This document shows, piece by piece, positions 10,293 to 19,358 of a stretch of 64,000 nucleotides of DNA. The DNA lies in NCBI RefSeq assembly GCF_003260995.1, contig NZ_CP030040.1, positions 3,782,109 to 3,846,108 on the forward strand. The letters are read 5' to 3'. A program made the position numbers and the translations under genes. How positions within the stretch are numbered: position 1 is the stretch's first letter; every line of letters starts with the position of its first letter. Origin of the DNA: Acetobacterium sp. KB-1. Its GTDB lineage: Bacteria; Bacillota; Clostridia; Eubacteriales; Eubacteriaceae. The notes beneath the pieces are model-generated. The model did not search any database, was not told the origin of the DNA, and worked only from the letters and a program-made list of their open reading frames with translations.

Positions 10293-10385
10293 AAAAATCC
10301 CCAGGCTTTCCCCAGGGTTGATTAAAAATCCCCAGGCTTTCCCCAGGGTTGATTAAAAATCCCCAGGCTTTCCCCAGGGTTGATT
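10293..10385 (-). repeat. Three tandem 31-bp repeats in the potABCD leader
   Basis: The block CCCCAGGCTTTCCCCAGGG recurs at 10299, 10330 and 10361, an exact 31-base period. Read on the minus strand (the pot direction) each unit gives CCCTGGGGAAAGCCTGGGG followed by ATTTTT. This can fold as a short GC stem with a T-T mismatch ahead of a U tract, like a row of weak terminators. There are no spacers, so it is not a CRISPR array. Confidence 0.8.
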
Positions 10386-10571
10386 AAGCGGTTCGTTGCT
10401 TGCTGATGCATTATGACAATTAAATTTATTCTAACATGTAATGGGTTAAATAGCAATATAAATGGGTTTTAAAGCGACTTTTTTAATTAAAAAAGGTGCT
10501 GTCCCATTAACTGGAACAACACTCAAAGCAAAATCTTAAACGCTTTTGTTAATTTAAAACGAATGCGTCAT
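10386..10571. other. Intergenic region upstream of the pot operon
   Basis: No gene is seen. A 16-base palindrome TTTTTTAATTAAAAAA lies at 10478-10493 and could act as a weak terminator for the HD-GYP gene. The pot promoter should lie here but no clear -35/-10 pair was picked out. Confidence 0.3.
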
Positions 10572-11638
10572 TTATAAGATGCTAGTAATGGTAATATTGA
10601 GGAAAGCCCGATCACTCAGATTAAGCTCAAAAGGATCAATGTCTTCACCATCTCTTTTGAAAATGCGGACCCTGGGGCGCATCGAGAAGCTTTCATAATT
10701 TTCAATGATGATACCGGTTAACCGATTGCTCAGTTCCACACAGGTGCCAATGGGATAGGGAGCGATCTTTCGGATAAAGATGTTGACCAGATCCGGATCG
10801 AATAAGGTATGGGATGAACCCATGATATATTCAATCACCTCTGAGGGGATAATGGCTTTGCGGTAAGGTCGGTCGGAAGTCATGGCGTCATAAACATCGG
10901 CAATGGCGATGATTCGTCCAAAGAGGGAGATTTGCTCTTCACTTAGGTTGTTGGGATAACCACCACCGCCAAATTTTTCGTGGTGGTCTAAAATGCCAAT
11001 CCGGGCAGACATACTGATGGTCGAAACTTTTTTAATGTAATCATAACCGAGGGTCGAGTGGTTTTGCATTTCACAGGACTCGTCCTCTGAAAGTTCCCCT
11101 TCTTTACAAAGAATATCTTTTTTAACAAAAACTTTGCCAATATCGTGGAGAATGGCACCGATACCCAGATCACACAGCTGTTCCCGGCGCAGACCCAGGG
11201 CTGAACCCAATAAAATGGAAAGGACAGCCACATTCACCGAATGGAAATAGGTATAGTCATCAAAAACCTTCAGATCCACCATGTTAATCACCATACTGCT
11301 ATTCTGAAGAATTTCGTCAACGATGCTTTCAATATGTTTTTGCATGTCATTAAAGGTATTCTTTTTTAAGGCACCTTTGTTTTCGGTAGTAATGAAAACA
11401 TCCTTAATACATTTAACGGTTTCGGCTCGGACACGATCGTTGATAATATTAATGATTTGGATATCTTTGTCAGATCATCTTCAACATATATGCCATTATA
11501 ATTTAATTTTTTTATTCGTTCGATGTAATCTTCGGTGAGAACAGTATCTTTAGCAAGAATCAACTCACCCCGCTCACCCCAAAGATTGTTTCCTAACATC
11601 ATTCCTTCGCGCAGGCAAAATGTTGGCACATATCTCAT
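10572..11638 (-). pseudogene. HD-GYP c-di-GMP phosphodiesterase, frameshifted
   Basis: The 5' part (start 11638, MRYVPTFCLREGMML) is the usual N-terminus of clostridial HD-GYP proteins. The frame breaks in a TTT run at 11466-11468 (AAA in the coding strand). Adding one base restores DLTKDIQIINIINDRVRAE and joins it to the downstream frame, which carries ILHDIGK (the HD pair) and HHEKFGGGGYP (the GYP motif, with G where D is commoner), ending at 10572. The intact protein would hydrolyse c-di-GMP. The downstream portion alone still holds the whole catalytic domain and could be made from an internal ATG at 11345, but has no strong ribosome binding site. It is either a mutation or a homopolymer error. 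Confidence 0.78.
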
Positions 11639-11802
11639 GGTTTTCCTCCCAATATAATGACCCCATATAAAGTCTGGACTAAGTAAATATTATAACTATA
11701 AAAACCCCGTTTATGCAATCAAAATTTCCTGGTAAGTCTGATAAAAAATAGTTCTCACAAAAATATTTGAATTTCTGTGATTTTAGTTCAGATAATAGCG
11801 TT

Positions 11803-12519
11803 TTAAAATCGATCAAGTGAGATAAACTCATCGATTGTAGGATGGTTAGAGGCCATGATTTTTTCCGGTGTGCCAGAAAAAAGACAAGATCCTTGATCCA
11901 GAAACGTCAGGTGGGTACAGATCCGGAAAGCCTGACTGAGATTATGGGTGATAATAATAATTGAAAGTCCCTGCTCTTTAGTTCTCGTTTTTAAAGCAGT
12001 TTCTATAATCTGGATGCTTTTGGGATCGATATTCGCCGTGGGCTCATCTAAAAATAGAACTTGGGGTGAAAAAGATAAGGCGCGAGCTAGTGCTGTTTTC
12101 TGGGATTCCCCACCGGAAAGATGTCGGGCACTCTGATTCTTAATCGCTTCAATTTCGAACTCATTCAATAACTGTGATACGGTTTGATCAATTTCGTCTT
12201 TTTCACGTTTGCGGATTTTTAACGGATAGGCAATATTTTCATAAACTGAGCGTGAAAAAAGGGTGGGGGTATGATTGGAATAGGTCATTTCACAAAAAAT
12301 ATTCGGATCTAAGGGCACGCCATTATAAAGTACATTCCCAGTAGTTGGGGTAACGAGACCGGCCATTATTTTCATTAGCGTGGTTTTCCCAGATCCGTTA
12401 GGTCCGATAATGCCGTGAATTTCTCCAGACTCAAAAAAAAGATCTTGAGATTGACCATTCAGATTGAGCACCGTTTTATCTTTATATGTTTTTGTAATAT
12501 TACGCGTCTTAATATTCAT
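11803..12519 (-). CDS. tupC: Tungstate ABC transporter ATPase (TupC)
   Basis: This 238-residue ATPase has Walker A GPNGSGKTT, signature LSGGESQKTALARAL and Walker B LFLDEPTANID. It overlaps the permease gene by 11 bases. It has no C-terminal TOBE or mop-like domain, which fits TupC better than ModC. It energises tungstate uptake. A weak inverted repeat (TCACA...TGTGA, 11755-11780) downstream may be the operon terminator. Confidence 0.88.
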   Translation of the reverse strand: MNIKTRNITKTYKDKTVLNLNGQSQDLFFESGEIHGIIGPNGSGKTTLMKIMAGLVTPTTGNVLYNGVPLDPNIFCEMTYSNHTPTLFSRSVYENIAYPLKIRKREKDEIDQTVSQLLNEFEIEAIKNQSARHLSGGESQKTALARALSFSPQVLFLDEPTANIDPKSIQIIETALKTRTKEQGLSIIIITHNLSQAFRICTHLTFLDQGSCLFSGTPEKIMASNHPTIDEFISLDRF

Positions 12520-13222
12520 TTTGATCCCCTATGATAAAATGGTATAAAATCGAGTTGGTAAGAAAAGAGATGGTCATCAGGATAAGTCCCATAGCGATGG
12601 AGACACTGTATTGACCCATATTGTTATTCATGGCGATAAAGGTCGTCATCACGCGGGTGAACCCCCGGATATTTCCACCCACAATCATTACTGCGCCGAC
12701 TTCAGAAATGGCCCGGCCAAACCCACTGACCAGGGCGATCATAATGACGCCTTTTAGTTCCAGAATCAGCAGGATCAGAATATCCCACCCCTGAGCACCC
12801 AGCGTTTTCCCCGTTTGGACTACCTCATAGCCACTGGTGCTGGCATGGTTAAAGATGATGCCCATAATAACGGGGGTAACCAGAATAGTCTGGGCAATGA
12901 TCATTGCGGTGGCAGTATACATCAGCTGAAACTGACCCAAAGGACCAGAACGAGCTAAAAAGAGGGCGGTAAACAAACCAATGATAACCGGCGGAAATGA
13001 CATGAAGGTATAAAGAAACCGGGACACCACTGTCTTGCCTCTGAATTTTTTGATGCCCAGAAGAATGCCAAGAGGAACGCCGATCAGGGTGCCATAAAGG
13101 GTCGAAGAAAAAGAGACAAAAAGCGATAACAAAACAATTTGAATGATTTCAGGATCAAAAGAAAAAATGAGCCGAAAGGCTTCAACAAAACCATTGAGTA
13201 TGTAGTCCATTGATTTCTCCAC
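12509..13222 (-). CDS. tupB: Tungstate ABC transporter permease (TupB)
   Basis: This 237-residue membrane protein has five to six helices, an N-terminus of the form SFDPEIIQIVLLSLFVS and the loop GRAISEVGAVMIVGGNI, which is typical of TupB permeases. It lies between the binding protein and ATPase genes and overlaps the latter. Confidence 0.9.
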   Translation of the reverse strand: MEKSMDYILNGFVEAFRLIFSFDPEIIQIVLLSLFVSFSSTLYGTLIGVPLGILLGIKKFRGKTVVSRFLYTFMSFPPVIIGLFTALFLARSGPLGQFQLMYTATAMIIAQTILVTPVIMGIIFNHASTSGYEVVQTGKTLGAQGWDILILLILELKGVIMIALVSGFGRAISEVGAVMIVGGNIRGFTRVMTTFIAMNNNMGQYSVSIAMGLILMTISFLTNSILYHFIIGDQNEY

Positions 13223-13269
13223 AATGCGATCCTGGAAGAAGATCTTCTCCCAGGACCTCAGTTAACTTT

Positions 13270-14127
13270 TTATTTTTGTGCAGCGTTGGGGATAAACAGC
13301 GGATTCCCATTCACTTCGTATGAACCGATCAGTTTTTGGGTTTCGGGTGATATAATCCAATCAACAAAGGCTTGCGCGCCGTCGGCATTGATCTGGTCAT
13401 TGATTGATGGTGATACAGCAATAACCCCGTAAGGATTGTTTAAAATTGTATCGCCTTCGCAAACAATTTCCAGGTTGGTGATGGTATCTTTCATGTTGGC
13501 GTAGGTTGCCCGGTCAGCCAGAGTATAGCCCAATTTTTCGTTGGTAACAGTTAGTGTTTCGCCCATGCCGGTGCCGGTTTTTAAATACCAGTCGCCTGCA
13601 GGGGTGATATTGGCAGCCTTCCAGATGGCCAGCTCTTTGGTATGTGTACCGGATTTGTCATCCCGGGAGACAAAGGTTGATGGCACAGCAGCTATGGCAG
13701 TAAAAGCCTTGGCAGCATCAGCAGCAGCGTTTGCTTTTACCTTGGCCGGGTCTTCTTTTGGTCCCAGCACAACAAAGTCGTTATACATGACATCAAAGCG
13801 TTCGGCTCCGTATCCATCGGCGATGAACTGATCTTCCTGGGAACGTGCATGAACCAGAAGGACATCGGCTTCACCAGCTTTTCCCATTTCCATGGCTTTC
13901 CCGGTGCCCACGGCAACAACCTTGACGGCGATCCCAGTTTGGGCTTCAAAATCCGGTAGGATCACTTCCAGTAAACCGCTATCCTGGGTACTGGTGGTGG
14001 TGGCAAGAATGATCTCCCCGTTAGAACCAGGCTCTAATTCCTTTTTAGCCGGGGTGCAGCCCAGGCCACTCAGGGCAAGGGTACAGACAAATAATACAAT
14101 AACCAATACTGACAATTTCTTTTTCAT
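13270..14127 (-). CDS. tupA: Tungstate-binding lipoprotein (TupA)
   Basis: The start at 14127 has AGGAGG seven bases upstream; nine further in-frame codons lack a site. The 285-residue product has a lipoprotein signal (ALSGLGC). The mature part begins with ILATTTSTQDSGLLEVILPDF, the TTTS oxyanion-binding signature of TupA, followed by VGTGKAMEMGKAGEADVLLVHA. TupA proteins bind tungstate far more tightly than molybdate. In an acetogen tungstate supplies formate dehydrogenase or aldehyde oxidoreductases, which fits the pterin-cofactor genes 7 kb away. The leader has operator-like repeats and a terminator-like hairpin. Confidence 0.92.
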   Translation of the reverse strand: MKKKLSVLVIVLFVCTLALSGLGCTPAKKELEPGSNGEIILATTTSTQDSGLLEVILPDFEAQTGIAVKVVAVGTGKAMEMGKAGEADVLLVHARSQEDQFIADGYGAERFDVMYNDFVVLGPKEDPAKVKANAAADAAKAFTAIAAVPSTFVSRDDKSGTHTKELAIWKAANITPAGDWYLKTGTGMGETLTVTNEKLGYTLADRATYANMKDTITNLEIVCEGDTILNNPYGVIAVSPSINDQINADGAQAFVDWIISPETQKLIGSYEVNGNPLFIPNAAQK

Positions 14128-14203
14128 TTTCTTCCTCCTAAAAAATAGTATCAAAGAGAAGTCTCTTTAATGACATAACGGGAGGTCAATCCAAAAAAAT
14201 AAA

Positions 14204-14340
14204 ATGACTGCTCAAAAAAACAGTCAGATAATTCCATGAATTCCACCATCCTTTACACACTGGAAAGCACAATCATTTCTAACCGTACTCTATCGATTGA
14301 TAAACCATAGCAAACCGTAGGTGCATCAATTCGGATTGTA
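14204..14340 (-). promoter_or_regulatory. tupABC leader: promoter box, three AACCRTA repeats and an attenuator-like hairpin
   Basis: On the minus strand a TACAAT box (14335-14340) would place the transcript start near 14328. Three copies of AACCRTA (plus-strand orientation) follow at 14281, 14303 and 14313, spaced 22 and 10 bases, so on one helix face. Further on, TGACTG and CAGTCA form a hairpin followed by TTTTATTTTTTT (14194-14225), resembling a weak intrinsic terminator ahead of tupA. The known Moco riboswitch consensus was not recognised. Confidence 0.45.
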
Positions 14341-14672
14341 TTGTTTTCATTAAGAAAACGTTATTCAATTACACCGATTTTAGCAAAGATTATTGGCTTC
14401 GTCAAGGTCGAAGTCGGATTTACCCATGAATCTGCTGATATTTGAGTAAAACCCAGTATAAATTAAAAGTAAGGGTAAAAAGTATCAATAATCGTTAAAA
14501 AATTGAGGAGGGTTTGCATCAAAAATGAACGTTTTTTTATCCTGATTTTGAACTGCTTTTTTTTTAGATCTTTTAGTATGACATTTTTGCCCAGCCGTTG
14601 ACAGACAAAAAATCTGATGATACCATGAACCAACCAGACTAATGTAGAATATTTTTTATGAAGGATAATGTG
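14341..14672. other. Divergent intergenic region between tupA and the hydrogenase operon
   Basis: No gene is seen. A promoter for the hydrogenase operon is likely: TTGACA at 14598-14603, 17-base spacer, TACCAT at 14621-14626. Confidence 0.45.
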
Positions 14673-14912
14673 ATGAAGACAATAAGAATATGTGTTGGCA
14701 GTGCATGCCATGTAAACGGATCCTATAAGGTTGTTAAAGCCTTGAATCAAATTATTGAAGAGCGAGAATTAGGGGATGAGGTTGAACTGGTAGGGTCATT
14801 TTGTATGGGGAAATGTACGGAGGGGGTTGCCGTGGAATGTGATGACATCATCTATGCCGTTTCAACTGAAAATGCGAAAGAAATTTTCGAGAAAATTATG
14901 GGGGAAAAATAA
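14673..14912 (+). CDS. NuoE-like [2Fe-2S] thioredoxin-fold ferredoxin of the sensory hydrogenase operon
   Basis: ATG 14673 has AAGGA seven to eight bases upstream, whereas ATG 14658 has none. The 79-residue protein has CVGSAC near the N-terminus and FCMGKC near residue 50, the four cysteines that hold a [2Fe-2S] cluster in NuoE/HydC-type proteins. It stops directly against the TTG start of the hydrogenase gene. It would pass electrons to or from the neighbouring hydrogenase-like protein. It corresponds to the first gene of hfs-type clusters. Confidence 0.82.
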   Translation: MKTIRICVGSACHVNGSYKVVKALNQIIEERELGDEVELVGSFCMGKCTEGVAVECDDIIYAVSTENAKEIFEKIMGEK

Positions 14913-16616
14913 TTGAGTATCATTAATTTTTCAAAAGATAAATGTCGTAATTGTTATAAGTGTATCCGGAAGTGTCCAGTCAAAGCCATAAAACTGAAGG
15001 ATAAACACGCCCAGATTATTCAGTCGATGTGCATTGGCTGCGGGATCTGTATTGCAACATGTCCTCATAATGCCAAAGAGATCCATAGTGATGTTGATAC
15101 CATCAAAAAATGGCTAAAAACCGAGCAGGTGGTACTCAGTTTATCAGCAGTATTTCCGACTGCTTATTACCTTAACCATCCCAGACAGTATTTGGGAATT
15201 CTAAGGGAACTGGGATTTACAATCATTGAGGAAACTTCCATCGGTGCTGAGGTAGTCACCAAAGCTTACGCCGATGAATATTGCAGTGATAAAAAGCTGG
15301 TGATTTCTTCCTCCTGTGCGGCAATAAAAAATCTCATTGAAATTTATTATCCTCAGTATTTGTCCGCCTTGAGCCATCAGGTTTCGCCAATGATCGCCCA
15401 TGGCAAGATTCTTAGAGAAAAATACCCGGAGGCTAAGATCGTTTACGCTGGTTCCTGCCTGGCAAAAAAAATGGAGGTTCATGATACGGATGTCCGTGGC
15501 ATTATTGATGGGGTCTTAACCTTTGATGAAATCGATGCCTGGATTAAAGAGGAGCATATTGACCCCAATAAGATGCCGATAGAGGAATTCAACGCCATCG
15601 GTACCAATACCGGACGGCTCTATCCAATTACTGGAGGACTGGCTAAAAACAGTGTCGAAAATCTCGACGGCAGCCGGAAAATTCTTCGCATCGACGGCGT
15701 CAAGGATTGCATGGCGTTCATGGATGAAATTCATCAGCTGGAGAAGAAGTATTGGATTGAAATGAATGCCTGCGAAGAAGGGTGTGTCAATGGTCCCGGA
15801 AATCTTCACAGCCCTTTGTCTAAATATGAAAAGGTGGAAATGCTCCAGACCTATATCGATTTAAACAGCAACAAAGAACCATCGAATGAGATTCCCGAAA
15901 TCAATAGTAGACGGTCCTTCCATAAACGGCCGGTTCATCATCTGGGCGAAGTTCCCGAGGAAGAACTTGAAAGGATTTTAAATCAGATGTCTAAATTCAC
16001 AGAACGGGATGAACTCAACTGTGGCACCTGTGGTTATGAAACATGCCGGGATAAAGCCCGAGCGGTTTACTGGAATATGGCGGAAATGGATATGTGTCTG
16101 CCGCTGATTACCAGTAAAACCGAAGCGATTTCAAACTTGATCATTACGACCACCCCCAACGCCATTGCCGTGCTGGATAAAAAATTCCGGATCATTGAGT
16201 TTAATGCCGCCGCAGAACGCCTCTTTAATATGAAAAAAGAAGCTGTGATGCGTTACAATTTTGTGGATGCGCTTGATTATAATCCCTTCCGAAAACTGGA
16301 CAATAACCGCGGCAATACCTATACCGGAAAAGGGCATTACGAAAAAGAAAACCGGATCTTTATGGAAATTCTGACCTATATTCCAGAACAGGAATTGTAT
16401 ATGGGAATTTTTATTGATATCACCAGGCAGGAAAAACAGGAGCAGGAGATGTTAAATATCCAGGAAGAAACGCTTAAAATGGCTCAGCGGGTGATTGACA
16501 AGCAAATGCGGGTTGCTCACGAGATCGCCGGGTTGTTGGGCGAAACCACGGCGGAAACCAAGGTGACGCTGACCAAACTTCAAAAAGTTGTAACCAGTCG
16601 GGAGGTTGAACGTTAA
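14913..16616 (+). CDS. Sensory (group C-type) [FeFe] hydrogenase with PAS domain
   Basis: The TTG start lies immediately after the preceding stop. The 567-residue order is: two [4Fe-4S] motifs (CRNCYKCIRKCP, CIGCGICIATCP); a hydrogenase large-subunit domain with the four H-cluster cysteines in SSSCAAIKN, AGSCLAKKMEV and ACEEGCVNGPG; a further cysteine cluster (CGTCGYETC, then C 16-17 residues on) near residue 370; and a PAS domain (about 400-510). The L1 loop is SSSCAAI instead of the TSCCP of catalytic enzymes, as in sensory hydrogenases. It is expected to sense H2 or redox state and signal to the phosphatase next door. It corresponds to HfsB-like proteins. Real hydrogenase activity is unproven. 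Confidence 0.85.
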   Translation: MSIINFSKDKCRNCYKCIRKCPVKAIKLKDKHAQIIQSMCIGCGICIATCPHNAKEIHSDVDTIKKWLKTEQVVLSLSAVFPTAYYLNHPRQYLGILRELGFTIIEETSIGAEVVTKAYADEYCSDKKLVISSSCAAIKNLIEIYYPQYLSALSHQVSPMIAHGKILREKYPEAKIVYAGSCLAKKMEVHDTDVRGIIDGVLTFDEIDAWIKEEHIDPNKMPIEEFNAIGTNTGRLYPITGGLAKNSVENLDGSRKILRIDGVKDCMAFMDEIHQLEKKYWIEMNACEEGCVNGPGNLHSPLSKYEKVEMLQTYIDLNSNKEPSNEIPEINSRRSFHKRPVHHLGEVPEEELERILNQMSKFTERDELNCGTCGYETCRDKARAVYWNMAEMDMCLPLITSKTEAISNLIITTTPNAIAVLDKKFRIIEFNAAAERLFNMKKEAVMRYNFVDALDYNPFRKLDNNRGNTYTGKGHYEKENRIFMEILTYIPEQELYMGIFIDITRQEKQEQEMLNIQEETLKMAQRVIDKQMRVAHEIAGLLGETTAETKVTLTKLQKVVTSREVER

Positions 16617-17779
16617 TGCCTTTATTTATGGATATTGCCAGCGATAGTGTCAACAAGGTTCATGAAGAGCTTTGTGGCGATAATGTGGAAGTGCGAATTA
16701 ATGATGAAAGCGTCATTGTGGTGCTGGCTGATGGCATGGGTAGCGGCGTTAAAGCCAACATTCTGGCAACGCTGACCTCCACCATTGCGGCGACCATGCT
16801 GGAAGAAAAAATGGGGATTATGGATGTGTTGGAAACCCTGGAAGCCACCCTGCCAAAATGCAGTGTTCGTCGGATGGCCTACTCGACCTTTACCATTGTT
16901 CAGGTTTTTAGAAATCGAATGGCTTATATTCTGGAATTTGATAACCCCCCATTGGTGTTTATCCGCGATGGAGAAATCATCGAACTGGAACGGAAGGAAA
17001 TTGAGTTTCAGGGAAAGTCTGTTTATGAAACCACCAAGGAAATTGAAAAAGGTGATATTATGGCCTTTTTCAGTGACGGCGTGATCCATGCGGGGATTGG
17101 CAATTTACTAAATTTTGGATGGCAATGGGAAGAAGCGTCGGATTATATCCTGGCGCGATCCTATGAAAACAAAAAAGCCAAGGACATTTCCATGGCACTG
17201 GTGGATACCTGTTATAATCTGTATGGTGAGGAGCCGGGAGACGATACCACAGTGGCTGTGATCAAGGTGGAAGAACGAAAATATGTCACCATTTTTTCAG
17301 GTCCACCGTTGGATCAGGAAAAGGACGCCGAGATTAAACGGCTACTGGAACGGGGTCGGGGCAAAAAAATCGTCTGCGGCGGGACGGCCGCCAATATTGT
17401 GGCGCGGGAGTTTGGTGAAGAAGTAAAAGTCGATTTTTCCACCATGTCGGATCGGGTACCACCGATTGCCACTATCAAAGGGATTGACCTGGTAACTGAG
17501 GGAGTACTGACGCTGAAAGAAACCCTGCGGATCTGTGATGATTATATGAATAATCGCTGTGGTCGCGAAATCTTTCAGGAAAAAAATGGTGCATCGATGC
17601 TGGCTAATATTCTGATGAACGAATGTACCACCATCGATCTGATTATTGGGAACTCCATCAATCCCGCCCATCAAAACCCCGATTTTCCAGAAGAACTCAC
17701 CACCAAATGGCGGGTGACCCAGAAACTTATTGAGATGCTGCGTAGCATCAATAAAGAAGTAAATATCATTTATGTTTGA
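16616..17779 (+). CDS. SpoIIE/PP2C-family serine phosphatase, partner of the sensory hydrogenase
   Basis: The start overlaps the hydrogenase stop by one base (TAATG). The first 230 residues are a PP2C domain with metal-binding motifs VLADGMGSG, FFSDGVIHAG and GDDTTVAVI. The remaining 150 residues, beginning GPPLDQEKDAEIKRLLERGRGKKIVCGGTAANIVA, form a second conserved domain of unknown role found in this protein type. It would dephosphorylate a serine/threonine-phosphorylated target, such as an anti-sigma antagonist, in response to the hydrogenase. No such target gene lies in the window. Confidence 0.85.
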   Translation: MPLFMDIASDSVNKVHEELCGDNVEVRINDESVIVVLADGMGSGVKANILATLTSTIAATMLEEKMGIMDVLETLEATLPKCSVRRMAYSTFTIVQVFRNRMAYILEFDNPPLVFIRDGEIIELERKEIEFQGKSVYETTKEIEKGDIMAFFSDGVIHAGIGNLLNFGWQWEEASDYILARSYENKKAKDISMALVDTCYNLYGEEPGDDTTVAVIKVEERKYVTIFSGPPLDQEKDAEIKRLLERGRGKKIVCGGTAANIVAREFGEEVKVDFSTMSDRVPPIATIKGIDLVTEGVLTLKETLRICDDYMNNRCGREIFQEKNGASMLANILMNECTTIDLIIGNSINPAHQNPDFPEELTTKWRVTQKLIEMLRSINKEVNIIYV

Positions 17780-17835
17780 TTTAAGTATAATACTTTAAGC
17801 ACGAGCTAATAAAATACAGGCATTCAAGCAAAAAG

Positions 17836-17872
17836 AGAAGCGGAACACCCCGGTGAGGGTGCTCCGCTTCTA
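17836..17872 (-). terminator. Terminator for the permease gene
   Basis: GAAGCGGA-CACCC pairs with GGGTG-TCCGCTTC. On the minus strand the stem is followed by CTTTTTG. It lies between convergent genes. Confidence 0.7.
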
Positions 17873-17949
17873 ATAATATGCTTTGAGGAGAAAAGCTATA
17901 TAACTTATATACCCAAACAATGCGGTTTAACCCTGAAATAAAAAAATAA

Positions 17950-19278
17950 TTATTTTTTTATAACATAATAACGGTAGTAGCTATAACCGGCCCCAAAAAC
18001 AACGGCGCAAATAGCAAAATAAAGCCCAAACAGGGGATTTTGGATTCCGCCAGAGAAAATAATCAAGGAACCGATAGAAGCCAGGATTGGACAAATCAGT
18101 CCTCTGAAGACGCTTTTTATTTCCTTCTTTTTCCATAAAATAAAAACCTTGTAATAAAGGCCGAGGTAGAGCAGATAACTGGTCACAATGGCGATTTCTG
18201 AAATGTCAGAATTCGGGAACAGGGTATATTTTTGAGAAAAATAGTGAACAGCTAACCAAAAAATCACGATGATCAAGGCAAAAACAGCTGAATTCACCGG
18301 GAAATCAAATCGTGGTGAGATCGTGGTCATCGCTCTGGATTTGGGGATCATTTGATCGAGTCCCAAAGCATAGGGCATCCGGATCATCGCCATCACCAGG
18401 CCATTGAGGGTTCCCAGGACAGAGATAAAAACAAATAGCATCAGTATTTTTGCGCCGCTGGGTCCAAAAATCATAGTCGCTGCAAAATCAAGATGGGCAT
18501 CTCCGACATTCATAATTTCGGCTGGACCCACCAGATTAGAGATTCCCACAAAGTAAACAATGTAGAGAACCAGAATAATCAACGGACTGATAACTAGTGC
18601 CAGGGGTAGATTGCGCTTGCTGTTTTTAATTTCATAGGCTACTGAGGTGGAAATAATCCAACCGTCAAAGGAAAAGGCAATCGGTGCAATGGCTCCAATC
18701 CAGCCGGTGGAAGCGATTTCCGAAACCGCAGTACTGGTAAAGTGCTCTCCGGTGCCACCGAATAACAGACCGGCAAAACCGATGATTACCAGGGGGATCA
18801 GTTTAATGACCATCGCAGCACTTTGAAAATAACCGCCAATTTTAGCTGAAAAAATATTGGTGGCAAAGAGCACAAAAAAACACCCGACGCCCGCTAATAT
18901 TTGAATTTCCAGGGTTTGATTCACATTAAAGAGAATACAAAAGTAAATACCGGAAACCCAAGCCAGAATAGCCGTGATGGTGGGTAAATAGATAAAGGTC
19001 TGAAACCAGCCATAGGCTGAACCCATGCTGGGGCTGATAAATTCTTTGGCATAAGTAAGGACCCCACCGGGATGATCTGTTCGAGCAGCCAGTTCAGCGA
19101 TGGTTAAACAACCAAAAACAATGCTGATGGCGGCGACAACAAAGACCAGAATACCTAAAACAACACTGCCACCAGTGGCAATGAGAATATTATCGCTTTT
19201 AAAAAAAATACCAGACCCGATAACGACGCCAACAATAAGAGCGATGGCGGTAAATAAGTTGTAGCGTGACTGTTGCAT
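17950..19278 (-). CDS. APC-superfamily amino acid permease
   Basis: This 442-residue protein has about 12 helices. The N-terminal IALIVGVVIGSGIFFKSD is the substrate-binding unwound helix of the APC family, and AARTDHPGGVLTYAKEFI follows. It resembles LAT/SteT-type amino acid exchangers. The substrate cannot be predicted. A good ribosome binding site (GGAGGT) precedes ATG 19278. The gene stands alone, 80 bases downstream of upp on the same strand. Confidence 0.85.
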   Translation of the reverse strand: MQQSRYNLFTAIALIVGVVIGSGIFFKSDNILIATGGSVVLGILVFVVAAISIVFGCLTIAELAARTDHPGGVLTYAKEFISPSMGSAYGWFQTFIYLPTITAILAWVSGIYFCILFNVNQTLEIQILAGVGCFFVLFATNIFSAKIGGYFQSAAMVIKLIPLVIIGFAGLLFGGTGEHFTSTAVSEIASTGWIGAIAPIAFSFDGWIISTSVAYEIKNSKRNLPLALVISPLIILVLYIVYFVGISNLVGPAEIMNVGDAHLDFAATMIFGPSGAKILMLFVFISVLGTLNGLVMAMIRMPYALGLDQMIPKSRAMTTISPRFDFPVNSAVFALIIVIFWLAVHYFSQKYTLFPNSDISEIAIVTSYLLYLGLYYKVFILWKKKEIKSVFRGLICPILASIGSLIIFSGGIQNPLFGLYFAICAVVFGAGYSYYRYYVIKK

Positions 19279-19358
19279 GGTAACCTCCGCTGTTTGGATT
19301 CCAGGTAACTTAAGAGAAGACGCGATTGGCCTCGGTGTAATAACCTGGAAATGATTTT

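Noticed and set aside
10293-10385. CRISPR array
   Set aside because: The repeats are directly adjacent with a fixed 31-base period and no variable spacers; no cas genes are nearby.
14194-14340. Moco riboswitch before tupA
   Set aside because: The expected conserved sequence and stem order could not be recognised; only operator-like repeats and a simple hairpin were found.
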